A DNA stretch of 64,000 bases from an uncultured Modestobacter sp. GTDB lineage: Bacteria; Actinomycetota; Actinomycetes; Mycobacteriales; Geodermatophilaceae. The position numbers and the translations under genes are program-made. This document shows, in pieces, positions 45,983 to 59,288 of the stretch. The DNA lies in the NCBI RefSeq assembly GCF_947486615.1, contig NZ_CANKUD010000001.1:620001-684000 (forward strand), in the 5' to 3' direction. The notes beneath the pieces are model-generated. The model ran no database searches. It saw only the letters and a program-made list of their open reading frames with translations, and had not been told where the DNA came from. Within the stretch, counting starts at the first letter, position 1. The number at the start of each line of letters is the position of its first letter.

Positions 45983-46672
45983 TCAGCCGACGACGACCTC
46001 GGCGCCCACCGGGCGCCAGCCGGCTGTCAGGAACGACCGCAGCGACGCGGTGTTGGCCGGGGCGACCTGCGCCCACAGCGGCTCGCCGCCGGGCACGAGT
46101 GCCGGGGCGGCCGCCGCCAGCGCGGTGCCCAGACCCCGGCCACGGCCGGCCGGCTGGACCTCCACGCCGGCCTCCCAGCGGCCGCAGACACCCCGCCCGA
46201 GGACCAGCAGGGCGGTCCCGTCGGGCGTCGTCCAGACCCGGACGTCGGTGCGGTGGGCCAGCGCCCGCCGCACCCGCGGGTGCTCTCCCGGCCCGGTCCC
46301 GACCAGCTCCAGTCCCGGGGCGGCCGGCGCGGGCGGGGCGACCAGCAGGGCGTCGAGCACGCCGGGCTCGCCGCCGACCCGGTCGGCGAGCGTGGACAGG
46401 AAGCGCGCTCCGAGAGGCGCCTCGATCGGCTGGTGCGCCACCTGCGCGGCCACCCAGGCCGGGTCGACGTCGGCGGCGACCACGTGCCAGCCGGTCCCAC
46501 CCACGACGAGTGCCCGCACCCGCCGTCCGTCGAGGAGGGCAGGTGCGGGCACCGTGGTCACGCTGGCGTCGGCCGGCGGGGTCTCCCCCACGGCCAACCG
46601 GCTCAGGAGTTGAAGGACCTCGTCGCCCCCCACGCCTCGCAAGCTCGGCGCGGGCCCCTGCGACGAGGCCAC
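45983..46672 (-). CDS. GNAT family acetyltransferase-like protein
   Basis: Up to 229 residues from GTG 46672. The C-terminal half carries GNAT motifs: EVQPAGRGRGLGTALAAAAP (acetyl-CoA loop, about 177-196) and WAQVAPANTASLRSFLTAGW. The first 17 residues are a translation of the 51-bp hairpin repeat at 46618-46668, so the true start may be TTG 46597 or GTG 46591. It is the last gene of the SUF operon transcript; a role there is not evident. Substrate unknown. Confidence 0.75.
   Translation of the reverse strand: MASSQGPAPSLRGVGGDEVLQLLSRLAVGETPPADASVTTVPAPALLDGRRVRALVVGGTGWHVVAADVDPAWVAAQVAHQPIEAPLGARFLSTLADRVGGEPGVLDALLVAPPAPAAPGLELVGTGPGEHPRVRRALAHRTDVRVWTTPDGTALLVLGRGVCGRWEAGVEVQPAGRGRGLGTALAAAAPALVPGGEPLWAQVAPANTASLRSFLTAGWRPVGAEVVVG
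46618..46668. repeat. 51-bp hairpin repeat, copy A
   Basis: 9-bp stem (46618-46626 with 46660-46668) enclosing a 33-base core that matches copy B at 61528-61578 in 30 of 33 positions. The two stems differ at three positions, but each change is matched on the other arm, so pairing is kept while sequence varies. Confidence 0.75.
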
Positions 46673-47055
46673 TACACCCGGAAGCCGAGGGCCCGCAGCT
46701 GCTCGCGGCCGTCGTCGGTGATCTTGTCCGGGCCCCACGGCGGCATCCAGACCCAGTTGATCCGGATGTCGTCGACCAGGCCGGGGCCGGGGCCGCCGGT
46801 GAGGGCCTGGCGGGCCTGGTCCTCGATCACGTCGGTCAGCGGGCAGGCCGCCGAGGTCAGCGTCATGTCGATGATCGCCACGTTGGCCTCGGTGTCGACG
46901 TCCAGGCCGTAGACCAGGCCGAGGTCGACGACGTTGACGCCGAGCTCGGGGTCGACGACGTCGCGCATCGCCTCCTCGACGTCCTCGAGCAGGGCCGACT
47001 TGCCGCCGAAGATGCCGGCGTCCGGGGTCGTCGTCTCAGGGGTGCTCTCGCTCAT
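46672..47055 (-). CDS. sufT: SufT-like iron-sulfur cluster assembly factor (MIP18/DUF59)
   Basis: 127 residues from ATG 47055. DUF59 core: VEEAMRDVVDPELGVNVVDL (about 26-45), GLVYGLDV and the Cys-containing LTSAACPLTDVIEDQ. It acts in maturing Fe-S proteins, as the last dedicated gene of actinobacterial suf operons. ATGA overlap with sufU (47052). Confidence 0.9.
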   Translation of the reverse strand: MSESTPETTTPDAGIFGGKSALLEDVEEAMRDVVDPELGVNVVDLGLVYGLDVDTEANVAIIDMTLTSAACPLTDVIEDQARQALTGGPGPGLVDDIRINWVWMPPWGPDKITDDGREQLRALGFRV

Positions 47056-47533
47056 GCGGTCTCTCCCGTCGGGGTGGCGGACAGCGCGCGGGCGCTCGCG
47101 TCCTTCAACGCCATCCAGCTCATCAGTGCGCACTTGACCCGTGCCGGGTACTTGGAGACGCCGGCGAACGCCACGGCGTCCTCCAGCTCGTCCTCGAGCT
47201 GCTCGGCCACGGCCGCGTCGCCCTTGCTCTGCATCAGCGTCATGAACTGCTCGCCGGTCTGCAGCGCGTCGGTGACGCTCCTGCCGAGCACCAGGTCGTA
47301 CATCGCCGACACCGAGGCCTGGCTGATCGAGCAGCCCATCCCCTCGTAGGAGACATCAGACAAGATCGACTCGCCGGCCGCGTCGGTCTCGAGGTGCACC
47401 CGCAGGGTCACCTCGTCACCGCACGTCGGGTTGACGTGGTGCACCTCGGCCTCGAACGGGTCGCGGAGTCCGCGACCGTGGGGGTTCCGGTAGTGGTCCA
47501 GGATGATGTCCTGGTACATCGACTGCAGCTGCA

Positions 47534-47534
<1 letters not shown>
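47052..47534 (-). CDS. sufU: SufU, zinc-dependent sulfur transfer protein
   Basis: 160 residues, SufU subgroup of the IscU fold. Ligand Cys are in HVNPTCGDEV (about 38), EGMGCSISQAS (about 68) and RVKCALMSW (about 133), with the SufU-specific insertion between the second and third. It accepts persulfide sulfur from SufS and hands it to SufBCD. Its ATG shares one base with the sufS stop. Confidence 0.94.
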
Positions 47535-49695
<2,161 letters not shown>

Positions 49696-49706
49696 GATGT
49701 CGCTCC

Positions 49707-50051
49707 TCAGTTCGTGCTGGCCGCGAGAGGGGCGTCGACGTCGACCAGGACGTCGTCACCCTCGACCCGGACCGGGTAGACGGGGACCGGCTTGTTGGCC
49801 GGGAGGTTGGTGGGGGCGCCGGTGCGCAGGTCGAAGCAGGACCCGTGCAGTGCGCACTCGATCGTCGGGGCGCCGTCGACCTCGTCGACGTCGCCGTCGG
49901 TGAGCGGGAAGTCCGCGTGCGAGCAGACGTCCTGGAGGGCGTAGAGCTCGCCGTCGAAGTCCACGACCGCGACGTCCACGTCCGCGAGCTCGACCCGCAG
50001 CGCACCGTCCTCGGGCACCTCCGAGCGGGCGCAGACGCGCTCGAAGGCCAT
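49707..50051 (-). CDS. Rieske-type non-heme iron ferredoxin in the suf operon
   Basis: 114 residues from ATG 50051. The Rieske [2Fe-2S] motif is CSHADFPL (about 43) and CALHGSCFDL (about 68-77), i.e. C-x-H...C-x2-H. Actinobacterial suf operons regularly carry this gene between sufD and sufC, probably as an electron donor in cluster building. One-base overlap with sufD. Confidence 0.92.
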   Translation of the reverse strand: MAFERVCARSEVPEDGALRVELADVDVAVVDFDGELYALQDVCSHADFPLTDGDVDEVDGAPTIECALHGSCFDLRTGAPTNLPANKPVPVYPVRVEGDDVLVDVDAPLAASTN

Positions 50052-51379
50052 CAGCCGACCTCGACCGGCTGCTCGTCGAGCTCCGGCAGCGCACCCAGCC
50101 GACGCTCGATCGAGGTCATCAGCCGGTCCTGCAGCTCGGGGATCCCGATGTGCTGGACGACGTCGGCGAAGAACCCGCGGACGACCAGGCGCCGCGCGGT
50201 CTCGGCGTCGATGCCACGCGAGCAGAGGTAGAACAGCTGCTCGTCGTCGAACCGGCCGGTGGCGCTGGCATGCCCGGCACCGACGATCTCGCCGGTCTCG
50301 ATCTCCAGGTTGGGCACCGAGTCCGCCCGCGCCCCGTCGGTGAGGACCAGGTTGCGGTTGAGCTCGTAGGTGTCGGTGCCGGTGGCCGCCGGGCGGATCC
50401 GCACGTCGCCGACCCACACGCTGTGTGCCTGCTCGCCCTGCAGCGCGCCCTTGTAGACGACGTTGCTGCGGCAGTTGGGCGTGCCGTGGTCGACCCAGAG
50501 CCGGTGCTCCTGGTGCTGGGTCTCGTCGGCGAAGTACAGGCCGTACAGGTCGACCGAGCCGCCGGGGCCGGCGTACTGCACGTTGCTGACCAGCCGGACG
50601 AGGTCGCCGCCCAGGGTGACCACGACCTGCTTGAGGGTGGCGTCCCGGCCGACGACGGCGTCGAACTGCCCGCCGTGCACCGCACCGGGGGCCCACTCCT
50701 GCACCGAGACGACGGTCAGCTGCGCGCCGTCGCCGAGCAGGAAGGCGACCCCGCCGGAGTACTTGGCCAGTCCGCTGTGGTCCAGCACGACCGTGGCCTG
50801 GGCGAACTGCCCGACCTCGATGACGAGCTGACCCCAGACGACGTCCTCGCCGCCGGTGCCGGACAGGCCCAGCCGCACCGGGCGGTCCAGCACGGCGTCC
50901 TTGGCGATCCGGACGACGGTGGCGTTCCCGCTGTGCTGGCGGGTGAGCGCGGCGAGCCGGTCGACCGGCTCGGGCAGACCCTTGAGCAGCGGGTCGTCGG
51001 CCGGCACGGAGGACAGCTCGACGCCCTCGGGCAGGTCTGTGTCCCACTGCAGGGACGCCTCCGACGGGGCGCCGTCCAGCAGCGCGCGCACGCGGCGCAT
51101 CGGGGTGAAGCGCCACTCCTCCTCCCGGCCGGTGGGCCGGGGGAAGGCGTCGGGGTCGACCGAGGTGAACCGCTCGGCCGGCGATCCGGTCGGGGCCGGC
51201 CCGCCGTGCGAGTGCGACCCCGGGGGGACGTCGCCGGCGGTGCCGGTGCCGGCCGCCGGGGTGGTCGGCGGCCCGGCCTGGGCGCCCACGCCGGGGGCAA
51301 AGAGCTCCCCGGCGAGGGTGGCCGACTCCGTGGTCAGGGTGGTCTGGTCGTCAGTACCGGTGTTCTGTGGAGCCGACAT
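50051..51379 (-). CDS. sufD: SufD scaffold protein
   Basis: 442 residues from ATG 51379. Beta-helix core (for example VDLYGLYFADETQHQEHRLW) ending with the conserved GHASATGRFDDEQLFYLCSRG and EAR-type helix. It pairs with SufB in the SufBC2D complex. The N-terminal 75 residues are Thr/Gly/Pro-rich and probably disordered. One-base overlaps on both sides. Confidence 0.94.
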   Translation of the reverse strand: MSAPQNTGTDDQTTLTTESATLAGELFAPGVGAQAGPPTTPAAGTGTAGDVPPGSHSHGGPAPTGSPAERFTSVDPDAFPRPTGREEEWRFTPMRRVRALLDGAPSEASLQWDTDLPEGVELSSVPADDPLLKGLPEPVDRLAALTRQHSGNATVVRIAKDAVLDRPVRLGLSGTGGEDVVWGQLVIEVGQFAQATVVLDHSGLAKYSGGVAFLLGDGAQLTVVSVQEWAPGAVHGGQFDAVVGRDATLKQVVVTLGGDLVRLVSNVQYAGPGGSVDLYGLYFADETQHQEHRLWVDHGTPNCRSNVVYKGALQGEQAHSVWVGDVRIRPAATGTDTYELNRNLVLTDGARADSVPNLEIETGEIVGAGHASATGRFDDEQLFYLCSRGIDAETARRLVVRGFFADVVQHIGIPELQDRLMTSIERRLGALPELDEQPVEVG

Positions 51380-52818
51380 CAGCCGACGGCACCTTCCATC
51401 TGCAGCTCGATCAGGCGGTTGAGCTCGAGGGCGTACTCCATCGGCAGCTCCCGGGCGATCGGCTCGACGAAGCCGCGCACGACCATCGCCATCGCCTCGT
51501 CCTCGGAGAGCCCACGGCTCATCAGGTAGAACAGCTGGTCGTCGCTGACCCGGGAGACGGTGGCCTCGTGGCCCATCGCGACGTCGTCCTCGCGGACGTC
51601 GACGTAGGGGTAGGTGTCCGACCGGCTGATCGTGTCGACCAGCAGCGCGTCGCACTTCACCGTCGACTTGGAGCCGTAGGCGCCCTCGTCGACCTGCACC
51701 AGCCCGCGGTAGGAGGTGCGGCCACCGCCCCGGGCCACCGACTTCGACACGATGGTCGAGGAGGTGTGCGGCGCGGCGTGCACCATCTTGGCGCCGGCGT
51801 CCTGGTGCTGGCCCTCGCCGGCGAAGGCGATGGACATGACCTCGCCCTTGGCGTGCTCACCGGTCATCCACACGGCCGGGTACTTCATCGTCACCTTGGA
51901 GCCGATGTTGCCGTCGACCCACTCCATGGTCGCGCCCTCGTGGGCCACGGCCCGCTTGGTGACCAGGTTGTAGACGTTGTTCGACCAGTTCTGGATGGTC
52001 GTGTACCGGCAACGCGCGTTCTTCTTCACGATGATCTCGACGACCGCGGAGTGCAGCGAGTCGGTCTTGTAGATCGGCGCGGTGCAGCCCTCGACGTAGT
52101 GCACGTAGGCGCCCTCGTCGATGATCATGAGGGTCCGCTCGAACTGGCCCATGTTCTCGGTGTTGATCCGGAAGTAGGCCTGCAGCGGGATCTCGACCTG
52201 GACGTTCTTGGGCACGTAGATGAACGAGCCACCCGACCACACGGCCGTGTTCAGCGCGGCGAACTTGTTGTCACCGGAGGGGATGACCGAACCGAAGTAC
52301 TCGCGGAACAGGTCCGGGTGCTCGCGCAGCGCCGTGTCGGTGTCCAGGAACAGGACGCCCTGCTCCTCGAGGTCCTCACGGATCTTGTGGTAGACGACCT
52401 CGGACTCGTACTGGGCCGCGACACCGGAGACCAGCCGCTGCTTCTCCGCCTCCGGGATGCCCAGCTTGTCGTAGGTGTTCTTGATGTCGTCGGGCAGCTC
52501 GTCCCAGGTGGTGGCCTGGGCCTCGGTGGACCGGACGAAGTACTTGATGTTCTGGAAGTCGATCCCGGAGAGGTCCGAGCCCCAGTCGGGCATCGGCTTC
52601 TTGCCGAAGATCTTCAGCGCCTTGAGCCGGCGCTCGAGCATCCACTCGGGCTCGTTCTTGCGGCGCGAGATGTCTCGGACGACGTCCTCGTTGATGCCAC
52701 GGGTGGCGGAGGCACCGGCGACGTCGGCGTCGGCCCAGCCGTACTTGTAGCGGCCGAGCGCATCGATCGTCTCGTCCTGCGTCATCGGCGCGCTGGGCAC
52801 CGGCTGCGTGGTGGTCAT
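51379..52818 (-). CDS. sufB: SufB scaffold protein
   Basis: 479 residues. Characteristic SufB segments: [20 protein letters not shown] near 94, [20 protein letters not shown] (about 234-253, with the conserved Cys), and the C-terminal [20 protein letters not shown]. Builds the nascent Fe-S cluster with SufD and SufC. No intein is present, unlike in some mycobacteria. Four-base overlap with sufR. Confidence 0.96.
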   Translation of the reverse strand: MTTTQPVPSAPMTQDETIDALGRYKYGWADADVAGASATRGINEDVVRDISRRKNEPEWMLERRLKALKIFGKKPMPDWGSDLSGIDFQNIKYFVRSTEAQATTWDELPDDIKNTYDKLGIPEAEKQRLVSGVAAQYESEVVYHKIREDLEEQGVLFLDTDTALREHPDLFREYFGSVIPSGDNKFAALNTAVWSGGSFIYVPKNVQVEIPLQAYFRINTENMGQFERTLMIIDEGAYVHYVEGCTAPIYKTDSLHSAVVEIIVKKNARCRYTTIQNWSNNVYNLVTKRAVAHEGATMEWVDGNIGSKVTMKYPAVWMTGEHAKGEVMSIAFAGEGQHQDAGAKMVHAAPHTSSTIVSKSVARGGGRTSYRGLVQVDEGAYGSKSTVKCDALLVDTISRSDTYPYVDVREDDVAMGHEATVSRVSDDQLFYLMSRGLSEDEAMAMVVRGFVEPIARELPMEYALELNRLIELQMEGAVG

Positions 52819-53675
52819 GCGGGGGTCCTCTCCCGGTCGATCGAGGGGGTGCTGCGAGTGCTGGCGTCGGTGGCCGGAGCCGGGACGCGATCAGCAGGTA
52901 CAGGGTGTGGCAGGTCGGCTTTGTTCCCGCCGCCGTGGGCCGAGACCCGACCCGGTGCGCGCTGCGCCGGGACGAGCTGGGCCGGTATGTGGGTGGTGCA
53001 GATCCCGTCGCCGTGGGCGATGGTGGCCAGTCGCTGCACGTGGGTGCCGACCAGCCGGCTGATCACCGCCGTCTCAGCCTCGCACAGCTGCGGGAACTCG
53101 GCGGCGACGTGGGCCACCGGGCAGTGGTGCTGGCAGAGCTGACCGCCGCTGCCGCTCCCCGGGCCGGCCAGCGACATCGCCATCGCGGCGTAGCCCTCGG
53201 TGGTCAGCGCGGCGGCGACCACCTGAGCGCGGTCGACGGGCTCCGGCGACGCGGCCTGCGCCTGCGCCACGGCGCTGGAGCACCGCTCCTCCAGCCCGGA
53301 CAGCTGCCGCTCGGCCACGGCCCGGACGGCGTCGGGGCCCCCGTGCTCGGCCACGAAGCGGAGCGCGGTGAGCGCCAGGTCGTCGTAGGCGTGCGGAAAG
53401 GCCGACCGGCCGGCGTCGGTGAGGGCGAACCGGCGCGCGGGCCGGCCCCTCCCCCGCTGCCCACCGGGGGCCTCGCGCTCGGTGACCCGCCCGGCGGCCA
53501 CCAGTCCGTCGAGGTGGCGACGCACCGCAGCGGGCGAGACGCCCAGCCGGGCCGCCAACTCGGCGGCGGACTGCGGGCCGTGCTCCAGCAGCAGCGCGCT
53601 CACCCGGACCCGGGTGCGACCGTCCTCGGCCGGCACACCGGCGGGGACGGCGGCCCGGGCCGCGGCGGTTTCCAC
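52815..53675 (-). CDS. sufR: SufR-like Fe-S-sensing repressor of the suf operon
   Basis: 286 residues from GTG 53675. N-terminal ArsR/DeoR-type winged helix ([20 protein letters not shown], about 41-60). C-terminal cluster ligands in [20 protein letters not shown] with a following LCEAE, and GDGICTTH. In mycobacteria and cyanobacteria, SufR with its cluster represses suf and lets go when clusters are lacking. The operon order and the palindrome over its own start support autoregulation. Confidence 0.88.
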   Translation of the reverse strand: METAAARAAVPAGVPAEDGRTRVRVSALLLEHGPQSAAELAARLGVSPAAVRRHLDGLVAAGRVTEREAPGGQRGRGRPARRFALTDAGRSAFPHAYDDLALTALRFVAEHGGPDAVRAVAERQLSGLEERCSSAVAQAQAASPEPVDRAQVVAAALTTEGYAAMAMSLAGPGSGSGGQLCQHHCPVAHVAAEFPQLCEAETAVISRLVGTHVQRLATIAHGDGICTTHIPAQLVPAQRAPGRVSAHGGGNKADLPHPVPADRVPAPATDASTRSTPSIDRERTPA

Positions 53676-53687
53676 AACACGATTGTG
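53673..53687. promoter_or_regulatory. candidate SufR operator over the sufR start
   Basis: Inverted repeat CACAA-CACGA-TTGTG covering the GTG start codon. It recalls the ACACT-N5-TGTGA type of site described for mycobacterial SufR. Given the short distance to the start, bound protein would block transcription of the whole operon. Confidence 0.55.
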
Positions 53688-53698
53688 TGCTTAATCGA

Positions 53699-53736
53699 GG
53701 AGCCCGCAAGCAAGGCGGACCTTACTTGCGGGCTCC
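53699..53736. terminator. terminator hairpin after the clpC-like gene
   Basis: A 12-bp arm (53699-53710) pairs with 53725-53736. The 14-base loop can form a further small stem (AAG...CTT). It sits between the stop of the Clp gene at 53759 and the sufR promoter on the same strand, insulating the suf operon. Confidence 0.75.
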
Positions 53737-53758
53737 CCGAGCACTCCCGAGAGCGACG

Positions 53759-56311
<2,553 letters not shown>

Positions 56312-56492
56312 GTCTGCAAAGACCTCTCGTCGGAACGGGTCGGCGCTGACCTACCCACCGCGGACGCCATGCATCGCGGAACGGGTCGTCGATCCGTCGC
56401 GCTGCGCGTGTCGGGCGGTGCCGCCGGCCGGGTGAGCGGGCTCTCTGCTCGAACCGGGGGGCGGGGGCGCCGCGGTAAGTAGCATCCGAGGG

Positions 56493-57428
56493 GTGTCGGT
56501 TCTTCCCGCGTCGTTCCGCTCTCGGATGAACCCGTCCGTGGTCTCCCGGATCGCCCTGGCCAACGTCATCGCCAACGGCGTGATCGTGGTGACCGGCGGC
56601 GCGGTCCGGCTCACCGGCTCGGGGCTGGGCTGCCCGACCTGGCCGGAGTGCACCGACGGCAGCATCCGCCCGACGGCCGAGCTCGCCGGGCACGGGCTGA
56701 TCGAGTTCGGCAACCGGCTGCTGACGTTCGTCCTCGTCCTGGTGGCGTTCGCGACCGTCGTGGCGGTCTTCGCCTCGGTGCGCCGGGACCTGCGCCGGCT
56801 GGCCGTGCTGAGCCTGCTGGGCATCCCCGCGCAGGCGCTGCTCGGCGGGGTCACCGTGCTGACCGGGCTGAACCCGTGGACCGTGGCCGCGCACTTCCTG
56901 GTCTCCTCGGTGCTGGTCGCCATCGCCACCACCCTGTGGCTGCGCTCCCGCGAGCCGGGAGTCGGGCAGCTGCTGGTGCGCCGCCCCTTCGCGCTGCTGG
57001 TCACCGGGGTGGCGGCCACCGTCGCCGTCGTCCAGGTGATCGGCACGGTGGTCACCGGCAGCGGGCCGCACAGCGGTGACCCGGAGGCCGGCCGCACCGG
57101 CCTGGACCCGGAGCTGATGAGCCAGCTGCACGCCGACGCGGTCTTCCTGCTGATCGGGCTGACCATCGCGCTGCTGGTCGGGCTGCACGCCACCGACTCC
57201 CCCGGCCGGGTGCGCCGCGCCGCCCGCGACCTGCTGGTCGTCGAGCTGGCCCAGGGCGTCATCGGGTACGTGCAGTACTTCACCGACCTGCCCGCGCTCC
57301 TGGTGCTGCTGCACATGGCCGGCGCCGTGCTGATCGTCGTCTACACCGCCCGGCTGGTCTGGTCGGTCCGCGGCCCGTCGTCCGACGTACCGGTCGACGC
57401 CCCGCTGACGAGCGCCGCCACCGTCTGA
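56493..57428 (+). CDS. ctaA: heme A synthase (COX15/CtaA family)
   Basis: 311 residues from GTG 56493; Met at 56526 is an alternative. Eight hydrophobic segments. Conserved features: GLGCPTWPECTDG (extracytoplasmic Cys pair, about 49-61), HGLIEFGNRLLTF (catalytic Glu and heme His), and LHMAGA near the C-terminus. It turns heme O into heme A for cytochrome c oxidase. The heme O synthase gene lies close by on the opposite strand. Confidence 0.93.
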   Translation: MSVLPASFRSRMNPSVVSRIALANVIANGVIVVTGGAVRLTGSGLGCPTWPECTDGSIRPTAELAGHGLIEFGNRLLTFVLVLVAFATVVAVFASVRRDLRRLAVLSLLGIPAQALLGGVTVLTGLNPWTVAAHFLVSSVLVAIATTLWLRSREPGVGQLLVRRPFALLVTGVAATVAVVQVIGTVVTGSGPHSGDPEAGRTGLDPELMSQLHADAVFLLIGLTIALLVGLHATDSPGRVRRAARDLLVVELAQGVIGYVQYFTDLPALLVLLHMAGAVLIVVYTARLVWSVRGPSSDVPVDAPLTSAATV

Positions 57429-57614
57429 GGCGCGCCCCCGCGGCCGAGTGCGCGGAGGGGTGGCGCCGACCCCCGCAGCCCCCGGTCCGCGCACGCCGTC
57501 GCCATCCGCTGCCGCCGTCCCGCCCGGCAGGGCGATGTGCGTCCGTGGCGGGATCCGGCCCGGGAACCCGCCCTCGACGAACATCGCCCCCACCTCGCCG
57601 TCGTCGTGGGGCGG

Positions 57615-58007
57615 CTACGAGTGCCAGACGTCCAGGCCTCCGCCGGGTCCGCAGACGACGAGGCCGACATCGGACCCGGTGACCTGCCATGCCTCGTGGT
57701 CCGGGTCGGGACCGCAACGCAGGGTCGTCCCACCGATGGTGAGCCCCAACGCCCCATCGTCACCGACGGCAACGGCGACGACATCGCCGTTGAGCAGGGG
57801 CACGAGCAACGCCAGGCCCTCGAGCTCGTGCGCAAGCACCGGCTCGCCCGGGGCGGAGGCCACCGTGATCGGGGCCTCGAAGGTGACCGTGACGGCGCCG
57901 GAGAAGCGGAGCTGGGCGTCGTGGGGGCCGACACACAGCTGACTCAGCGACCGCCCCACCAGCGGTTGCACCTGCGCGCTCGCCGAGCGTCCGCCGTCCG
58001 CCGTCAC
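57615..58007 (-). CDS. hypothetical protein, DUF6188-like
   Basis: 130 residues. Beta-rich: LVGRSLSQLCVGPHDAQLRF (about 16-35), FEAPITVA, then LLNGDVVAVAVGDDGALGL and VCGPGGGLDVWHS at the end. The pattern 'LxGRxLxQ...G..D..L.F' followed by a later 'DG.L.l' strand suggests the small DUF6188 family. It lies 37 bases downstream of ctaB on the same strand. Function unknown. Confidence 0.65.
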   Translation of the reverse strand: MTADGGRSASAQVQPLVGRSLSQLCVGPHDAQLRFSGAVTVTFEAPITVASAPGEPVLAHELEGLALLVPLLNGDVVAVAVGDDGALGLTIGGTTLRCGPDPDHEAWQVTGSDVGLVVCGPGGGLDVWHS

Positions 58008-58044
58008 GGGCTCACCGTCCCCCGCCGACGGTGGGGGTCCCGCA

Positions 58045-58968
58045 TCAGACGAGGACGTCGACGACCAGGGCGATGGACAGCAGGGTCATGTAGGTGATCG
58101 ACACCGAGAACAGCTTCATCGGCCGGTCGGGCACGCCCGCCTTGATCCGCCGCAGCCAGGCGTGCGACTCCGCCACGTACCAGGCACCCAGGCCCAGGGT
58201 GGCGGCGCCGGTGACCCACCCCAGCCCGGGGGTGACCGGGGCCATCAGCAGTGACACGCCGAGCGTGCCCCAGGCCCAGGCGACGGACTGGCGACCGACG
58301 CTGACCGGGCCGGCGACCACCGAGAGCATGGGCACCCCGGCCCGGAAGTAGTCGAAGCGGAACCGGCTGGCCAGCGCCCAGAAGTGCGGCATCTGCCAGC
58401 AGAAGACGATGCCGAAGAACACCAGCGCCGGCCAGTCCAGCGACCCGGTGACCGCGGCCCAGCCGATCAGCACCGGCGCCGCGCCCGGCAGCCCGCCGAA
58501 CACGGTGTTGTGGTGGGTCCGGCGCTTGAGCACCATCGTGTAGAAGACCGAGTAGGCCAGCACCGCGGCAGCGGTGAGCGCCGTGGCCAGCGGCGTGGTG
58601 AACAGGCCGAGCAGCACCAGCGCGACCCAGGCCAGCAGCACGCCGAACACCAGCGCGTTGCGCGGCCGGATCACCCCGCTGGGGATCGGCCGGTCGCGGG
58701 TGCGCGACATCAGCCGGTCGATGTCCCGGTCGTACCAGCAGTTGATCGTGTTGGCGGCGCCGGCGGCGAGCATGCCGCCGACGAGCGTGGCCAGGACCAG
58801 GCCGGTGCCCGGCCAACCGCCGGCCGCCAGCATCATCGCCGGCAGCGTGGTGACCAGCAGCAGCTCGACGAGCTTGGGCTTGGTCAGCGAGACGTAGGCG
58901 CCCACCGTCGCACGGGCCGATCTCGTCGGCCGGGGCCGGCCGACGGCGCGGTCGGCGATCGCCGTCAC
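58045..58968 (-). CDS. ctaB: protoheme IX farnesyltransferase (heme O synthase)
   Basis: 307 residues from GTG 58968 (an ATG at 59049 would add 27 poor residues). UbiA prenyltransferase fold with nine membrane segments. First Asp-rich motif NTINCWYDRDIDRLMSRTRD (about 97-116); the family KRRTHHNTVFGGLPGAAP lies near 170. It adds a farnesyl chain to heme B to make heme O, the substrate of CtaA. Divergent from transketolase, an arrangement common in actinobacteria. Confidence 0.94.
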   Translation of the reverse strand: MTAIADRAVGRPRPTRSARATVGAYVSLTKPKLVELLLVTTLPAMMLAAGGWPGTGLVLATLVGGMLAAGAANTINCWYDRDIDRLMSRTRDRPIPSGVIRPRNALVFGVLLAWVALVLLGLFTTPLATALTAAAVLAYSVFYTMVLKRRTHHNTVFGGLPGAAPVLIGWAAVTGSLDWPALVFFGIVFCWQMPHFWALASRFRFDYFRAGVPMLSVVAGPVSVGRQSVAWAWGTLGVSLLMAPVTPGLGWVTGAATLGLGAWYVAESHAWLRRIKAGVPDRPMKLFSVSITYMTLLSIALVVDVLV

Positions 58969-59288
58969 CGGGGGCCCAGGAGCGCGGCGTCGCGCGGGCA
59001 GCAGGGCACCACGAGGTCCTTCTCGCCGGAGGATGGGTTGCCGGACCACTGTAGCCCGGCATCCCGCGGGGAATGGCTCGGCACCACTAGGGTTTGATCA
59101 CGTTGACTCTGCGCGTGATGCGGGTAGGGCGGACGTCGAGGACGACGGCGCGCCCACGCTCACGACCTCCGACCGCGCCGACCGGGGCGGCCGTGGTGTG
59201 CACCGTCGTCCGCCCGGGGTGGATCGACCCCCTGGCCCCCCGGGCGGGTCCGACACCGATCTATCCCCGAGGGAGCTCCGAGCGCCAC

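Noticed and set aside
57448-57942. 164-codon plus-strand frame behind ctaA
   Set aside because: Ser/Pro-rich shadow lying opposite the DUF6188-like gene; no ribosome site and no motif.
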